Source: Gemmatimonadota bacterium
Lineage (GTDB): Bacteria > Gemmatimonadota > Gemmatimonadetes > Gemmatimonadales > GWC2-71-9
NCBI GenBank assembly: GCA_025350665.1
Contig: JANXXJ010000145.1
Location: 1 to 45,972, forward strand
DNA: 45,972 nt
Direction of reading: 5' to 3'
The position numbers and the translations under genes were made by a program. Below, piece by piece: positions 21,847 to 29,924 of this stretch (positions are counted from its first letter, which is position 1; each line of letters opens with the position of its first letter). Under the pieces are notes generated by a model. It was not told where the DNA came from, did not search any database, and worked only from the letters and a program-made list of their open reading frames with translations.

Positions 21847-23379
21847 ATGACAATTCGCCAGCTATCCGTTCTGATCGCGGCAGGGGTGCTTGCCGCGTGC
21901 GCCAGGCCCGCCAACGGACCGACGGGAACGACCATCACGAACGTGCAGATCGCCGATGGAAGCGGCGGCCCGCTCATCCGGGGCGCCGTCCGGATTCTGG
22001 GCGACAGCATCGCCGCGGTCGGCGAAGTCAAGCCAAGTGCGGGTGATTCGGTCGTGGACGGCCAGGGCTTGGTCCTGGCGCCGGGCTTCATCGATACCCA
22101 CAGCCACCACGACGCGGGCCTGACCAGGACACCTGATGCTCTGGCTGCGGTGAGCCAGGGGATCACCACCATCATCGCCGGGCAGGATGGCGGCCATCCG
22201 ATGCCGCTCGTGGCGGCGATGGAGTCCCTGGCGGTCACGAAGCCGGCCATCAACGTGGCGTTCTACGCGGGGCACGGCACCATCCGATCCGCCGTCATGG
22301 GTGACGACTTCAAGCGCCACGCGACGGCCAGGGAGGTCGACTCGATGGCGATCCTCCTCAAGCGCGAGATGGACGCGGGCGCTCTCGGACTCTCGAGCGG
22401 CCTCGAGTACGATCCCGGGATCAATTCCGACCGATCCGAAGTCCTGGCCCTTGCCAAGGTGGCGGCGGCATCGGGTGGCAGGTACATCAGCCACATTCGC
22501 AGCGAAGACCGCTGGTTCTGGGACGCCATCGACGAGATCATCGTGATCGGCCGCGAGGCCCGACTGCCGGTGCAGGTCAGCCACATGAAACTGGCGATGA
22601 TCACGTTGTGGAATCAGGCCGACAGCCTCACCCACGTCCTTGACCGGGCCCGGGCGAGCGGGGTCGACATCACCGCTGACGTGTATCCCTACACCTACTG
22701 GCAGTCCACGCTCACGGTCCTCTTTCCCAAGCGTGACTTCGCCAATCGAGCCGAAGCCGAGAAGATTCTCAAGGACATTGCCAAGCCCGAGGGGTTGTTG
22801 ATCGGCAACTTCAAGCCCAATCCGGCATACCAGGGCAAGACCGTGGCCGACATCGCGGTGTTGCGGCACGAAGATCCGGCCTCGACCCTGATGGGTCTGA
22901 TCAAGGAGGCCCTTGCCTACGAGAAGGCGCATCCGGGCGAGGAAGGCGTCGAAAGCGTGGTGGCGACCAGCATGAGTGACCCGGACGTTGCCAGGCTGCT
23001 GGCCTGGGAGCACACCAACGTCTCATCGGATGGCGACCTGGACGGCCGCCATCCCCGGGGGTTTGGCGCCTTCCCGCGGGTGCTTGGGCGGTTGTCGCGG
23101 GAACAGAAGGTCTTTCCGCTCGAGGTAGCCATCAAGAAGATGACGAGCCTCTCGGCGGCTCACATGGGCCTCCGCCGCCGGGGGATGGTGGCGCCTGGAT
23201 ACTTCGCCGATCTGGTGCTGCTCGACCCGGCAACCGTGATCGATCACTCCACACCGGCGGAGCCTCACCTCGTGTCCTCGGGGATCGCCCGGGTCTGGGT
23301 GAACGGCCAGACCGTGTGGGTGGGCGGGAAGACCACCACCGCCCGGCCCGGCCGCGTGCTCAAGCGGCAGGCGCCGTGA
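21847..23379 (+). CDS. Lipoprotein N-acyl-D-amino-acid deacylase-family amidohydrolase
   Basis: This 510-residue exported amidohydrolase has an N-terminal lipoprotein signal (LIAAGVLAACARP), then the small beta-sandwich TITNVQIADGSGGP and the TIM-barrel metal site GFIDTHSHHDAG. Further markers are a D-aminoacylase-type EMDAGALGLSSGLEYDPG segment, SHIRSED, VQVSHMKLAM, and a C-terminal SSDGDLDGRHPRGFGAFPRVLGR that carries the catalytic Asp of this family. Members remove the acyl group from N-acyl-D-amino acids or hydrolyse related dipeptides. As a lipoprotein it would act outside the cytoplasmic membrane, perhaps on peptidoglycan-derived or environmental D-amino-acid conjugates. It overlaps the next gene (GTGA), a PLP lyase, which suggests a common catabolic route. 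Confidence 0.9.
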   Translation: MTIRQLSVLIAAGVLAACARPANGPTGTTITNVQIADGSGGPLIRGAVRILGDSIAAVGEVKPSAGDSVVDGQGLVLAPGFIDTHSHHDAGLTRTPDALAAVSQGITTIIAGQDGGHPMPLVAAMESLAVTKPAINVAFYAGHGTIRSAVMGDDFKRHATAREVDSMAILLKREMDAGALGLSSGLEYDPGINSDRSEVLALAKVAAASGGRYISHIRSEDRWFWDAIDEIIVIGREARLPVQVSHMKLAMITLWNQADSLTHVLDRARASGVDITADVYPYTYWQSTLTVLFPKRDFANRAEAEKILKDIAKPEGLLIGNFKPNPAYQGKTVADIAVLRHEDPASTLMGLIKEALAYEKAHPGEEGVESVVATSMSDPDVARLLAWEHTNVSSDGDLDGRHPRGFGAFPRVLGRLSREQKVFPLEVAIKKMTSLSAAHMGLRRRGMVAPGYFADLVLLDPATVIDHSTPAEPHLVSSGIARVWVNGQTVWVGGKTTTARPGRVLKRQAP

Positions 23380-24335
23380 CCTTCGTCAACCGCGTGCTGG
23401 CCGCCGAGCGCCGGATTCGGCCTCATGTGCGGGAGACGCCGCTGATCGAGTCGCCGGGGCTCTCGGCCCGGAGCGGTGCCCGGATCTGGCTCAAGCTGGA
23501 AAACCTGCAGATTACGGGTTCGTTCAAACTCCGCGGGGCGCTCAGCAAGGTGTTGACGTTGACCGATGCCGAGAAAGCGCGCGGCGTCGTGACGGCCTCC
23601 ACCGGGAATCATGGCGCCGCAACGGCCTATGCCGGCCGGATTGCCGGGATCGTCCCGACCGTGTTCGTGCCTCGCGGAGCCGCGCCGAGCAAGGTCGAAC
23701 GGATCAAGTTGCTCGGCGCCCGGGTCGAAGTTCATGGCGATGACTCGGCCGTGACGGAGCGACATGCCCGCGAGGTGGCTCACCGAACCGGTCAGGTCTT
23801 TGTCTCGCCCTACAACGATTGGGACGTCATGGCCGGCCAGGGGACGATCGGTGCCGAACTCCTGCGTCAGTGTCCCGATCTTGATGCGGTGGTGATCGCC
23901 GTCGGTGGAGGCGGGCTGATCGGGGGCATCGCCGGGTATCTCAAAGCCGGGCGTCCGTCCATCGATGTCATCGGGTGTCAGCCCGTCAATTCAGCCGTGA
24001 TGGCCAAATCCGTCGAGGCCGGCACGATTCTCGACCTGCCATCGTTACCGACCCTCTCGGATGGTACCGCCGGCGGCGTCGAGGACGATACCATCACCTT
24101 CGAGTATTGCCGGACGGCGGTCGACCGCTACGATCTGGTTGATGAAGCCGCCATTGAGGAGGGCCTCCGGACCGCCTTCCACGAGGAGCGCCTCGTGGTT
24201 GAAGGAGCCGCCGGCCTCGCGATCGCCAGCGCGCTCAGGGTGGCGCCCAGCTACGCCGGGCGCCGGGTCGTCGTGGTGCTCTGTGGGGGCAATATCGGCG
24301 CTGATGCCTGGTGCGGGATCATGCAGGGGCGTTAG
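23376..24335 (+). CDS. Threonine/serine dehydratase-like PLP enzyme (fold type II), first copy
   Basis: This 319-residue pyridoxal-phosphate enzyme has the Lys Schiff-base motif GSFKLRGA near residue 50, the substrate-binding TASTGNHGAATAYAG, the phosphate-binding loop VGGGGLIGG near residue 170 and the C-terminal VVVLCGGNIG. The short length without an ACT domain fits catabolic threonine/serine dehydratase, serine racemase or hydroxyaspartate dehydratase. The start GTG 23376 overlaps the stop of the amidohydrolase gene, so the enzyme may process an amino acid that the amidohydrolase releases. Substrate chirality cannot be told from the sequence. It converges with the next lipoprotein gene; the two stops overlap by four bases. 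Confidence 0.88.
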   Translation: MTFVNRVLAAERRIRPHVRETPLIESPGLSARSGARIWLKLENLQITGSFKLRGALSKVLTLTDAEKARGVVTASTGNHGAATAYAGRIAGIVPTVFVPRGAAPSKVERIKLLGARVEVHGDDSAVTERHAREVAHRTGQVFVSPYNDWDVMAGQGTIGAELLRQCPDLDAVVIAVGGGGLIGGIAGYLKAGRPSIDVIGCQPVNSAVMAKSVEAGTILDLPSLPTLSDGTAGGVEDDTITFEYCRTAVDRYDLVDEAAIEEGLRTAFHEERLVVEGAAGLAIASALRVAPSYAGRRVVVVLCGGNIGADAWCGIMQGR

Positions 24336-24685
24336 GATGGCGGAATTCTGAGCGCGATCTCTTCTCCGGGCGACACGGTGATCTCGTCGGACACCGGCGT
24401 CCGCGAGCCCCCGATCGGATCGGCCATGAACCGGAGCGAGGTCAGCGCCCGGACCAGGTACTTGGGCAGGGTGAATTTGGTCTGCGAATTCCCGATGGCG
24501 AGGCCGAGCCGGACCCGGCGGCCCCCTTCGAGAACGTAGATGGCCATGTCGTTGAATGCCTGGTTGTCGACCACCAGAATGGTGGGAGTACTCGGATCGA
24601 CCTCGGTCACCACCTCGTTCCGATGGCACCCGGCGCTCCCGGCCAATGTGACAGCCAGAAGGCATGCTATGAATTGCGACCGCAT
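24332..24685 (-). CDS. Small lipoprotein with beta-sandwich-like domain
   Basis: This 117-residue protein has a lipoprotein signal MRSQFIACLLAVTLAGSAGC with Cys at residue 20. The rest is beta-rich with no cysteines: TILVVDNQAFNDMAIYVLEG, RLGLAIGNSQTKFTLP and ISVSPGEEIALRI-like ends, which suggests a transthyretin- or DUF-type sandwich. The ATG at 24683-24685 is preceded by GGAGGG at 5 bases. It stands alone on the minus strand between two PLP lyase genes, and the 96 bp upstream is a divergent promoter region shared with the second lyase. No family is recognised with confidence. Confidence 0.75.
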   Translation of the reverse strand: MRSQFIACLLAVTLAGSAGCHRNEVVTEVDPSTPTILVVDNQAFNDMAIYVLEGGRRVRLGLAIGNSQTKFTLPKYLVRALTSLRFMADPIGGSRTPVSDEITVSPGEEIALRIPPS

Positions 24686-24781
24686 TGGGACCCTCCACTC
24701 GATTCGACCTGCGTCCGACCCCGTCATGCTGCTGACACCGGCTTCCCGCCCATCCCCCTATCGGGGCTCCACCAGGATCCG

Positions 24782-25786
24782 ATGACCCACCACGTCCCGA
24801 CCGTTCCCGAGATCGACGCCGGCCTCGCCCGCCTCGCCCCCCACATCCGGCAGACGCCGGTGTGGGAGTGGCAGGACGATCTCGTGCCCGATGTGCTGGG
24901 TCCTGCGGCCTCGGTCGTGCTCAAGCTGGAGCTGTTCCAGCACTCCGGCACCTTCAAGGCAAGGGGAGCACTCATGAATATGCTCGCCCTGAGTTCCGAA
25001 CAGAGCAAACGGGGCGTGACGGCGGTCAGCGCGGGCAACCATGCCGCCGCCGTAGCGTACGCCGCACACACCGTCGGCACGACGGCCAAGGTCGTGATGC
25101 CGAATTCCGCCAGCCCCTCCCGGATCGCGATCTGCCGGCGCTACGGGGCGGAGGTGATTCTGGCGGACGACGTTACGGCGGCCTTTGCCCGGGTCAAGGA
25201 AATCGAATTGTCCGAAGGACGGACGTTCGTCCATCCGTTCGAAGGCGAAACGACCGTGACCGGGACGGCGACGCTCGGGCTCGAGCTCACCAGGCAGGTT
25301 GCCGACCTCGATGCCGTGGTTGTTCCGGTTGGCGGCGGCGGGCTGATCGCGGGGGTTGCCGCCGCGGTCAAGCAGGTCAATCCCGACTGCCGGGTCTACG
25401 GCGTCGAGCCGATCGGGAACGACGTCGTCAAGCGAAGTGTGGCGTCGGGCGTTCCTGAACAAGCCCGCAACGTTCAGACCATTGCCGACAGCTTGAGCCC
25501 GCCGTTCTCCCTGCCGTACAGCCTCGGCCTGGTCCGCCGATTCGTCGATGATATCGTGCTCGTGTCCGATGACGATCTGACGGCAGCGCTCTACCTCCTG
25601 TTCGCCCGGGCCAAGCTGGCCGTCGAACCGGCGGGCGCCGCGACCACCGCCGCTATGCTGGGACCGCTGCGATCGCGGCTCGCTGATCAACGGGTCGGCC
25701 TCATCGTGTGTGGCGCCAATATCGACCCCGCCCGGTTTGCCGATTATTTGATCCGCGGCGAACGATGCTGGCCCGAGCGGACCTGA
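24782..25786 (+). CDS. Threonine/serine dehydratase-like PLP enzyme (fold type II), second copy
   Basis: This 334-residue relative of the enzyme 0.4 kb upstream has GTFKARGA with the PLP Lys near residue 62, SAGNHAAAVAYAAHTVG, PVGGGGLIAGVAAA and LIVCGANID. It is clearly a diverged paralogue rather than a recent duplicate. Its segment LPYSLGLVRRFVDDIVLVSDDD suits the serine/threonine dehydratase group. The ATG at 24782 is chosen because the frame upstream is antisense to the lipoprotein gene. A TauE/SafE gene follows after one base. Having two such enzymes in one locus suggests different substrates, such as L- and D-hydroxyamino acids. Confidence 0.88.
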   Translation: MTHHVPTVPEIDAGLARLAPHIRQTPVWEWQDDLVPDVLGPAASVVLKLELFQHSGTFKARGALMNMLALSSEQSKRGVTAVSAGNHAAAVAYAAHTVGTTAKVVMPNSASPSRIAICRRYGAEVILADDVTAAFARVKEIELSEGRTFVHPFEGETTVTGTATLGLELTRQVADLDAVVVPVGGGGLIAGVAAAVKQVNPDCRVYGVEPIGNDVVKRSVASGVPEQARNVQTIADSLSPPFSLPYSLGLVRRFVDDIVLVSDDDLTAALYLLFARAKLAVEPAGAATTAAMLGPLRSRLADQRVGLIVCGANIDPARFADYLIRGERCWPERT

Positions 25787-25787
25787 T

Positions 25788-26540
25788 GTGCCCGTGAGCG
25801 TGCCGCGTCCACTGATCGTGGTTGCGATCGCGTTCAGCGCCACGCTGCTGGGGTCGCTCTCGGGTGGCAGCTCGTCCCTGTTGACGACGCCGGCCTGGAT
25901 CGCGCTCGGATTTCCCCTGCCGGTCGCGGTCGCGGCAGATAAGGTGGCCGGGACTTTCTGGACTGTCGTAGGGGCTCGAAACTATCTCCGCGGGCGCCCG
26001 GTGGACCGAATCCTCCTTTCAGGCATGATCGGGCTGGGGGTCCTCGGAGCGATCGCCGGCGCGACGTTCGCAACCTCTGTTGACCCGGTTCGCCTCAAGC
26101 GTCTGGTGGGCGGTGTAATTGTGCTCGTCGTGGTGAGCATCGCGATTCGCCCGAGAATGGGGGCCACGACCGGCTCGCCGCGCCTCGGCCGGCCGGTCGT
26201 TATTGCCGCCGCCCTGCCGCTTGGCTTCTATGAAGGCATTCTCGGGTCCGGCAACACGATTGCGGCTACGATGCTGCTCACCGTGGGCCGAGGGTTCGAT
26301 CTTCTGGGGGCACTGGGCCACTACTACGCGATGGCGTCAGCATGGTGTGCGGTGGCCGCCCTGTCGTACTGGCACGCCGGCTACTTCAATCCGGCCCTGG
26401 CGCTCCCCGCTGCCGCCGGCGCCGTGGCCGGCGGTTACATCGGCTCACGCCTCGCGGCCCGATTCGGCAGCGGGGTGGTTCGCAGTATCTTCATCGTCGC
26501 CGGTCTGGTGCTGGGCGGCAAACTCCTGCTCGGGTGGTGA
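25788..26540 (+). CDS. TauE/SafE-family membrane transporter, second locus
   Basis: This 250-residue protein has about eight helices and the doubled glycine motif: FSATLLGSLSGGSSSLLTTP in the first half and LPLGFYEGILGSGNTIAATM in the second, both spaced as in the family. A central helix pair surrounds ADKVAGTFWTVVGARNYLRG. It probably exports a small anion. The start is GTG at 25788, two bases after the dehydratase stop. Unlike the other TauE/SafE protein in this window it has no sulfur enzyme beside it; its neighbour is a PLP lyase, so an organic acid or sulfonate product is possible. Confidence 0.88.
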   Translation: MPVSVPRPLIVVAIAFSATLLGSLSGGSSSLLTTPAWIALGFPLPVAVAADKVAGTFWTVVGARNYLRGRPVDRILLSGMIGLGVLGAIAGATFATSVDPVRLKRLVGGVIVLVVVSIAIRPRMGATTGSPRLGRPVVIAAALPLGFYEGILGSGNTIAATMLLTVGRGFDLLGALGHYYAMASAWCAVAALSYWHAGYFNPALALPAAAGAVAGGYIGSRLAARFGSGVVRSIFIVAGLVLGGKLLLGW

Positions 26541-26541
26541 C

Positions 26542-26715
26542 GTGATCGCGATGTTGCTGTATCTCGTGATGCTCAGCGGTCTGGGTGTGCTTCTGGTGGC
26601 CTCCGTGGCCACGGTCCGAGAGGCAATCAGGCAGCGAGCCCGGCTGCGGGGCGTGCTGATCGCTGCAGGGTTGGCGGTGTTCTCCTTGCTCGGGATTTGG
26701 GCAATTCTTGTCTGA
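26542..26715 (+). CDS. 57-aa two-helix membrane protein
   Basis: This short gene sits one base after the TauE/SafE stop. It encodes two hydrophobic helices, MLLYLVMLSGLGVLLVASVA and VLIAAGLAVFSLLGIWAILV, joined by a basic loop (REAIRQRARLRG). The start is GTG 26542 or ATG 26551. A two-helix hairpin with a positively charged loop should insert with both ends outside. Tight spacing to the exporter suggests a partner subunit or a small accessory protein. No family is recognised. Confidence 0.6.
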   Translation: MIAMLLYLVMLSGLGVLLVASVATVREAIRQRARLRGVLIAAGLAVFSLLGIWAILV

Positions 26716-26734
26716 CGCAGGGCCGAGGAACGTG

Positions 26735-27199
26735 ATGACCACGACGAACATTCGAGTCCGGCGGGCCGGAACGGCCGATCTCGTCGCGTTGGCCCCGCTC
26801 TTCGACGCTTACCGAGGGTTCTACCACCAGTCACCGGATCTGCCCAAGGTCAGTCGTTTTCTCGAAGACCGGCTCCGGAACGGGGATTCATTCGTCTTTC
26901 TGGCGTTTGTCCACGGCGACGGTCTCCCCGCCGGATTCACGCAGCTGTATCCGGTGTTCTCCTCGATCACGATCGGTCGTGCCCTGATCCTCAACGATCT
27001 CTTCGTCACGCCGGACCACCGCGGTCACGGCGTGGCCCGGGCCCTCCTCGAGCGCGCGGCGGCGTTCGGCCGGGAGACCGGCGCGAAGTATCTCGAACTG
27101 GCGACCCAGATTTCGAATACCTCGGCGCAGCGCCTCTATGAACGCGCCGGCTGGGCCCGGGAGACCGAGTTCTTTCACTACGAGCTTGACCTTCGATGA
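26735..27199 (+). CDS. GNAT-family N-acetyltransferase
   Basis: This 154-residue single-domain acetyltransferase begins IRVRRAGTADLVALAPLFDAY. It has the central strand ALILNDLFVTPDHRGHGVARALLE (motif A, with the acetyl-CoA pyrophosphate loop R-G-H-G-V-A) and the C-terminal ISNTSAQRLYERAGWARETEFFHYEL. The ATG at 26735 follows GAGGAA; a TTG at 26708 is also open. It overlaps the methyltransferase gene by ATGA. The substrate is unknown, but the YRGFYHQSPDL region is common in small-amine acetylating members. Confidence 0.9.
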   Translation: MTTTNIRVRRAGTADLVALAPLFDAYRGFYHQSPDLPKVSRFLEDRLRNGDSFVFLAFVHGDGLPAGFTQLYPVFSSITIGRALILNDLFVTPDHRGHGVARALLERAAAFGRETGAKYLELATQISNTSAQRLYERAGWARETEFFHYELDLR

Positions 27200-27948
27200 G
27201 CGGCGGGTTCCCGGATCATTTCTCGGCTCGGGCGGACAGTTACGCGGTGTTTCGTCCGACCTACCCGGACGGGCTGTATCGCTGGCTCGCGGATCAGGTC
27301 GTGCGCCACGAGGCGGCCTGGGACTGTGCGACGGGCAATGGACAGGCGGCACTCGGGCTGGCGCCATTCTTCGACCGGGTCTTCGCGACCGACGCCAGTG
27401 CGGCGCAGCTCGCTCAGGCGACACCGGGGGCGAACATCGAATACCGCCAGGCGCCGGCGGAAGCCTCCGGCCTCGGCGATCGTTCCGTGGATCTGGTGAC
27501 CGTCGCCCAGGCCGCGCATTGGTTTGACCGGACCCGGTTCTTCGCTGAGGTCGCCCGGGTGGCGCGTCCGGGTTCCGTTCTTGCAATCTGGATGTACAAC
27601 CTGATGCGGAGTGAACCCGCTGTCGACCGGATCATCGGTCGCCTGTATCGGGACATCGTTGGCCCGTTCTGGCCGGGCGACCGGGTGCTGATCGACGAAG
27701 ACTACCGGAGCATCGCGATCCCGTTTCCCGAATTTGCTCCGCCGGATTTCGCCATGACCGCCAACTGGACCGGCGACCATCTGCTGGGCTATCTCCGCAC
27801 CTGGTCCGCGGTGAATCGCTACGTCGAGGCCAAGGGCCACGATCCGGTGGCATTGGTCGAAGACGAGTTACTGGTCTCATGGGGCGGCGGGTCAACCGTG
27901 CGGAGGGTCCATTGGCCGCTGCGCGTCCGAGTCGCGCGGATCCCTTGA
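27196..27948 (+). CDS. Class I SAM-dependent methyltransferase
   Basis: This 250-residue methyltransferase of the UbiE/type 11 superfamily has a SAM-binding motif I written WDCATGNGQAALGL, the acidic motif II in FATDASAAQLAQA, and motif post-II DLVTVAQAAHWFD. The last is typical of the family related to trans-aconitate and small-molecule methyltransferases. FAEVARVARPGSVLAIWMY is motif III. It is translationally coupled to the acetyltransferase upstream and followed by a 58-bp gap before the amidohydrolase. No signal peptide. The acceptor is unknown. Confidence 0.88.
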   Translation: MSGGFPDHFSARADSYAVFRPTYPDGLYRWLADQVVRHEAAWDCATGNGQAALGLAPFFDRVFATDASAAQLAQATPGANIEYRQAPAEASGLGDRSVDLVTVAQAAHWFDRTRFFAEVARVARPGSVLAIWMYNLMRSEPAVDRIIGRLYRDIVGPFWPGDRVLIDEDYRSIAIPFPEFAPPDFAMTANWTGDHLLGYLRTWSAVNRYVEAKGHDPVALVEDELLVSWGGGSTVRRVHWPLRVRVARIP

Positions 27949-28006
27949 GAAACAGGCCGGCGTCCGATACCGTAGATTCCCACAACCGCAACGCTCTGGA
28001 GTGCCG

Positions 28007-29359
28007 ATGATTTCTCAGGTTCTGGCGATGATGCTGGTGTTGATCGCCCCGCCCCACCCACGGACGGTGGCCCCGTATGTCTTCACCAACGTGACCGTGG
28101 TGCCCATGGACCGGGAGCGCTTGCTGCCGGGGCAGACGGTCGTGGTGCTCGGCGACCAGATCATCGCGCTTGGGCCAAACGGGAAGGTCACCATCCCGTC
28201 CAATGCCGTCAGAATCAACGGCACCGGCAAGTTTCTGATTCCCGGCCTGGCCGAGATGCATGCCCACATTCCGCCCGGCCCCACCGTTGCCGATTCCGTG
28301 ATCGAACGAGTCCTCGCCCTCTTCGCCCTGAACGGTGTCACCACGGTTCGCGGCATGCTCGGCGATCCCCGCCATCTCCCGCTCCGGACCCGGGCCGCGG
28401 CCGGCGATCTGGTCAGCCCCCTGATTTACACGTCGAGCCCGTCGCTCAACGGCAATTCGATGACGACCGGCGTCGCGGCGGCCGATTCGGTGCGAAAATA
28501 CCACGACGCCGGCTACGACTTCCTCAAGATCCATCCCGGCATCTCGCGCGCGGTGTTCGATACCATCGCCGCTACAGCCAAGCAGGTCGGGATCCGTTTT
28601 GCCGGGCACGTGCCGCTCGATGTCGGGATCGAACATGCCATCGAGCTGGGTTACTGGACCGTGGACCACTTCGACGGCTTCATCGAGGGTCTGGTACCCG
28701 AGACTCGACCGTTCACCACCGACGAGGATGGCTTCTTCGGCCTCGGTGTGGTGATGCGGGCCGACGAATCCCGGATTCCGATACTCGCCGCCAAAGCCAA
28801 AGCGGCCGGCGTCTGGGTCGTTCCGACGGAAACGCTGATGCGCCACGTCGTGGGCAACTTCACGGCGGCTGAGATGAGTGCCTGGCCCGAGATGCGATAC
28901 TGGTCCAAGGCCGGAATCGCCGCCTGGGTCGAACAGACGAAGGGCTTCCGGGGCGAGGGAGTTCCGGCCGAGGCCAAGGTCCGGTACCTCGACCTCCGGA
29001 GGAAGCTGTTCCGCGGCTTTCAGGCTGCGGGTGTAGGCTTTCTGCTCGGGTCGGACGCGCCGCAGATCTGGAACGTTCCCGGGTTCTCGGTTCGCCGCGA
29101 GCTCGCCTATATGGTTGACGCCGGCCTGACGCCGTACCAGGCGCTCGAATCCGGAACCAGGAATGTGGCGGTATTCTTCGGAACGATCGACAAGACCGGA
29201 ACCGTCGCGGTCGGCAAGCGGGCCGATCTGGTGCTGCTCGACGCCAATCCGCTGGCCGACATCAAGGCGGTTGGCCATCAGTCAGGTGTCATGCTCGGCG
29301 GTCGCTGGCTCCCCGCGGCCGAGATTGCCAAACGCCTCGAGGGCCTCGCGGCCCGCTAG
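28007..29359 (+). CDS. Exported amidohydrolase (imidazolonepropionase-like family)
   Basis: This 450-residue metal-dependent hydrolase has a short hydrophobic N-terminus (MISQVLAMMLVLIAPP). The amidohydrolase barrel carries FLIPGLAEMHAHIPP (metal HxH), a region FLKIHPGISRAVF, RFAGHVPLDVGIEHAIELG (metal His), the catalytic Asp segment FLLGSDAPQ, and a C-terminal KTGTVAVGKRADLVLLDANPL strand typical of the family. The ATG at 28007 has GGAG 6 bases upstream. It is followed after 13 bases by a small exported protein and probably cotranscribed. Substrates of this family in Gemmatimonadota-like genomes are mostly unassigned; prolidase-, dipeptidase- or lactone-directed members exist. Confidence 0.87.
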   Translation: MISQVLAMMLVLIAPPHPRTVAPYVFTNVTVVPMDRERLLPGQTVVVLGDQIIALGPNGKVTIPSNAVRINGTGKFLIPGLAEMHAHIPPGPTVADSVIERVLALFALNGVTTVRGMLGDPRHLPLRTRAAAGDLVSPLIYTSSPSLNGNSMTTGVAAADSVRKYHDAGYDFLKIHPGISRAVFDTIAATAKQVGIRFAGHVPLDVGIEHAIELGYWTVDHFDGFIEGLVPETRPFTTDEDGFFGLGVVMRADESRIPILAAKAKAAGVWVVPTETLMRHVVGNFTAAEMSAWPEMRYWSKAGIAAWVEQTKGFRGEGVPAEAKVRYLDLRRKLFRGFQAAGVGFLLGSDAPQIWNVPGFSVRRELAYMVDAGLTPYQALESGTRNVAVFFGTIDKTGTVAVGKRADLVLLDANPLADIKAVGHQSGVMLGGRWLPAAEIAKRLEGLAAR

Positions 29360-29372
29360 GAGACAGTACCCG

Positions 29373-29921
29373 ATGCTCATGATCGCGCTGTTGCTGCAAA
29401 CAAACGTCGTCATACCGCCGCCGGCCCGGCAGATCGAATGGGCCGTCCAGGCTGCGCCGGAACGAATGCGGGCCGACGCTACCGTGCTGGGATATGGTTC
29501 GGACGGGAAGATGACCGTGCTCCGGAAGGGCGCCGGGGCGCTGGTCTGCCTGGCCGACGATCCGGCCCAGCCCGACCATCACGTCTCCTGCTACCACAAG
29601 GATCTCGATCCCTACATGGCACGAGGGCGGGAACTCCGGGCCGGCGGCATGAAGGCGCCGGGCATCGAAAGCACCCGCCTGGCGGAGATCAAGAGCGGCA
29701 AGCTCTCGCTCCCGGTTGGAGCGATGCTCTATCAGCTGATCGCGCCCCCCGGCAACGCGAATCCGGCTACCGGGGTCGTGACGAAGGCCCAGGCGATGTA
29801 CGTGGTCTATGTGCCGTACGCCACGCCTGAGACCACCGGTCTGTCCGCCGCTCCCAAGCCGGGCATGCCGTGGCTGATGGACCCCGGCAAGCCCTGGGCT
29901 CACATCATGATCACGCCGTGA
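29373..29921 (+). CDS. Hypothetical exported protein
   Basis: This 182-residue protein begins with a hydrophobic segment MLMIALLLQTNVVIPPP that may be a minimal signal peptide. The remainder has recognisable pieces: MTVLRKGAGALVCLADDPAQ, a His/Cys cluster DHHVSCYHKDLD near residue 70, TRLAEIKSGKLSLP, and the end GMPWLMDPGKPWAHIMI. The His-His-x2-Cys-x-His group could bind a metal. The ATG at 29373 has AGGAGA about 9 bases upstream. It follows the amidohydrolase by 13 bases and converges with the M28 peptidase gene. I do not recognise a named family. Confidence 0.72.
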   Translation: MLMIALLLQTNVVIPPPARQIEWAVQAAPERMRADATVLGYGSDGKMTVLRKGAGALVCLADDPAQPDHHVSCYHKDLDPYMARGRELRAGGMKAPGIESTRLAEIKSGKLSLPVGAMLYQLIAPPGNANPATGVVTKAQAMYVVYVPYATPETTGLSAAPKPGMPWLMDPGKPWAHIMITP

Positions 29922-29924
29922 GGC

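Noticed and set aside
24311-24781. An upstream extension of the second PLP dehydratase
   Set aside because: It lies antisense to the lipoprotein gene, which has a good ribosome-binding site and lipobox, and fold-type II lyases begin near the chosen ATG.
27632-29278. A 548-residue open frame on the minus strand
   Set aside because: It is antisense to the methyltransferase and the amidohydrolase, both of which show full catalytic motifs; long antisense frames are expected at this GC content.
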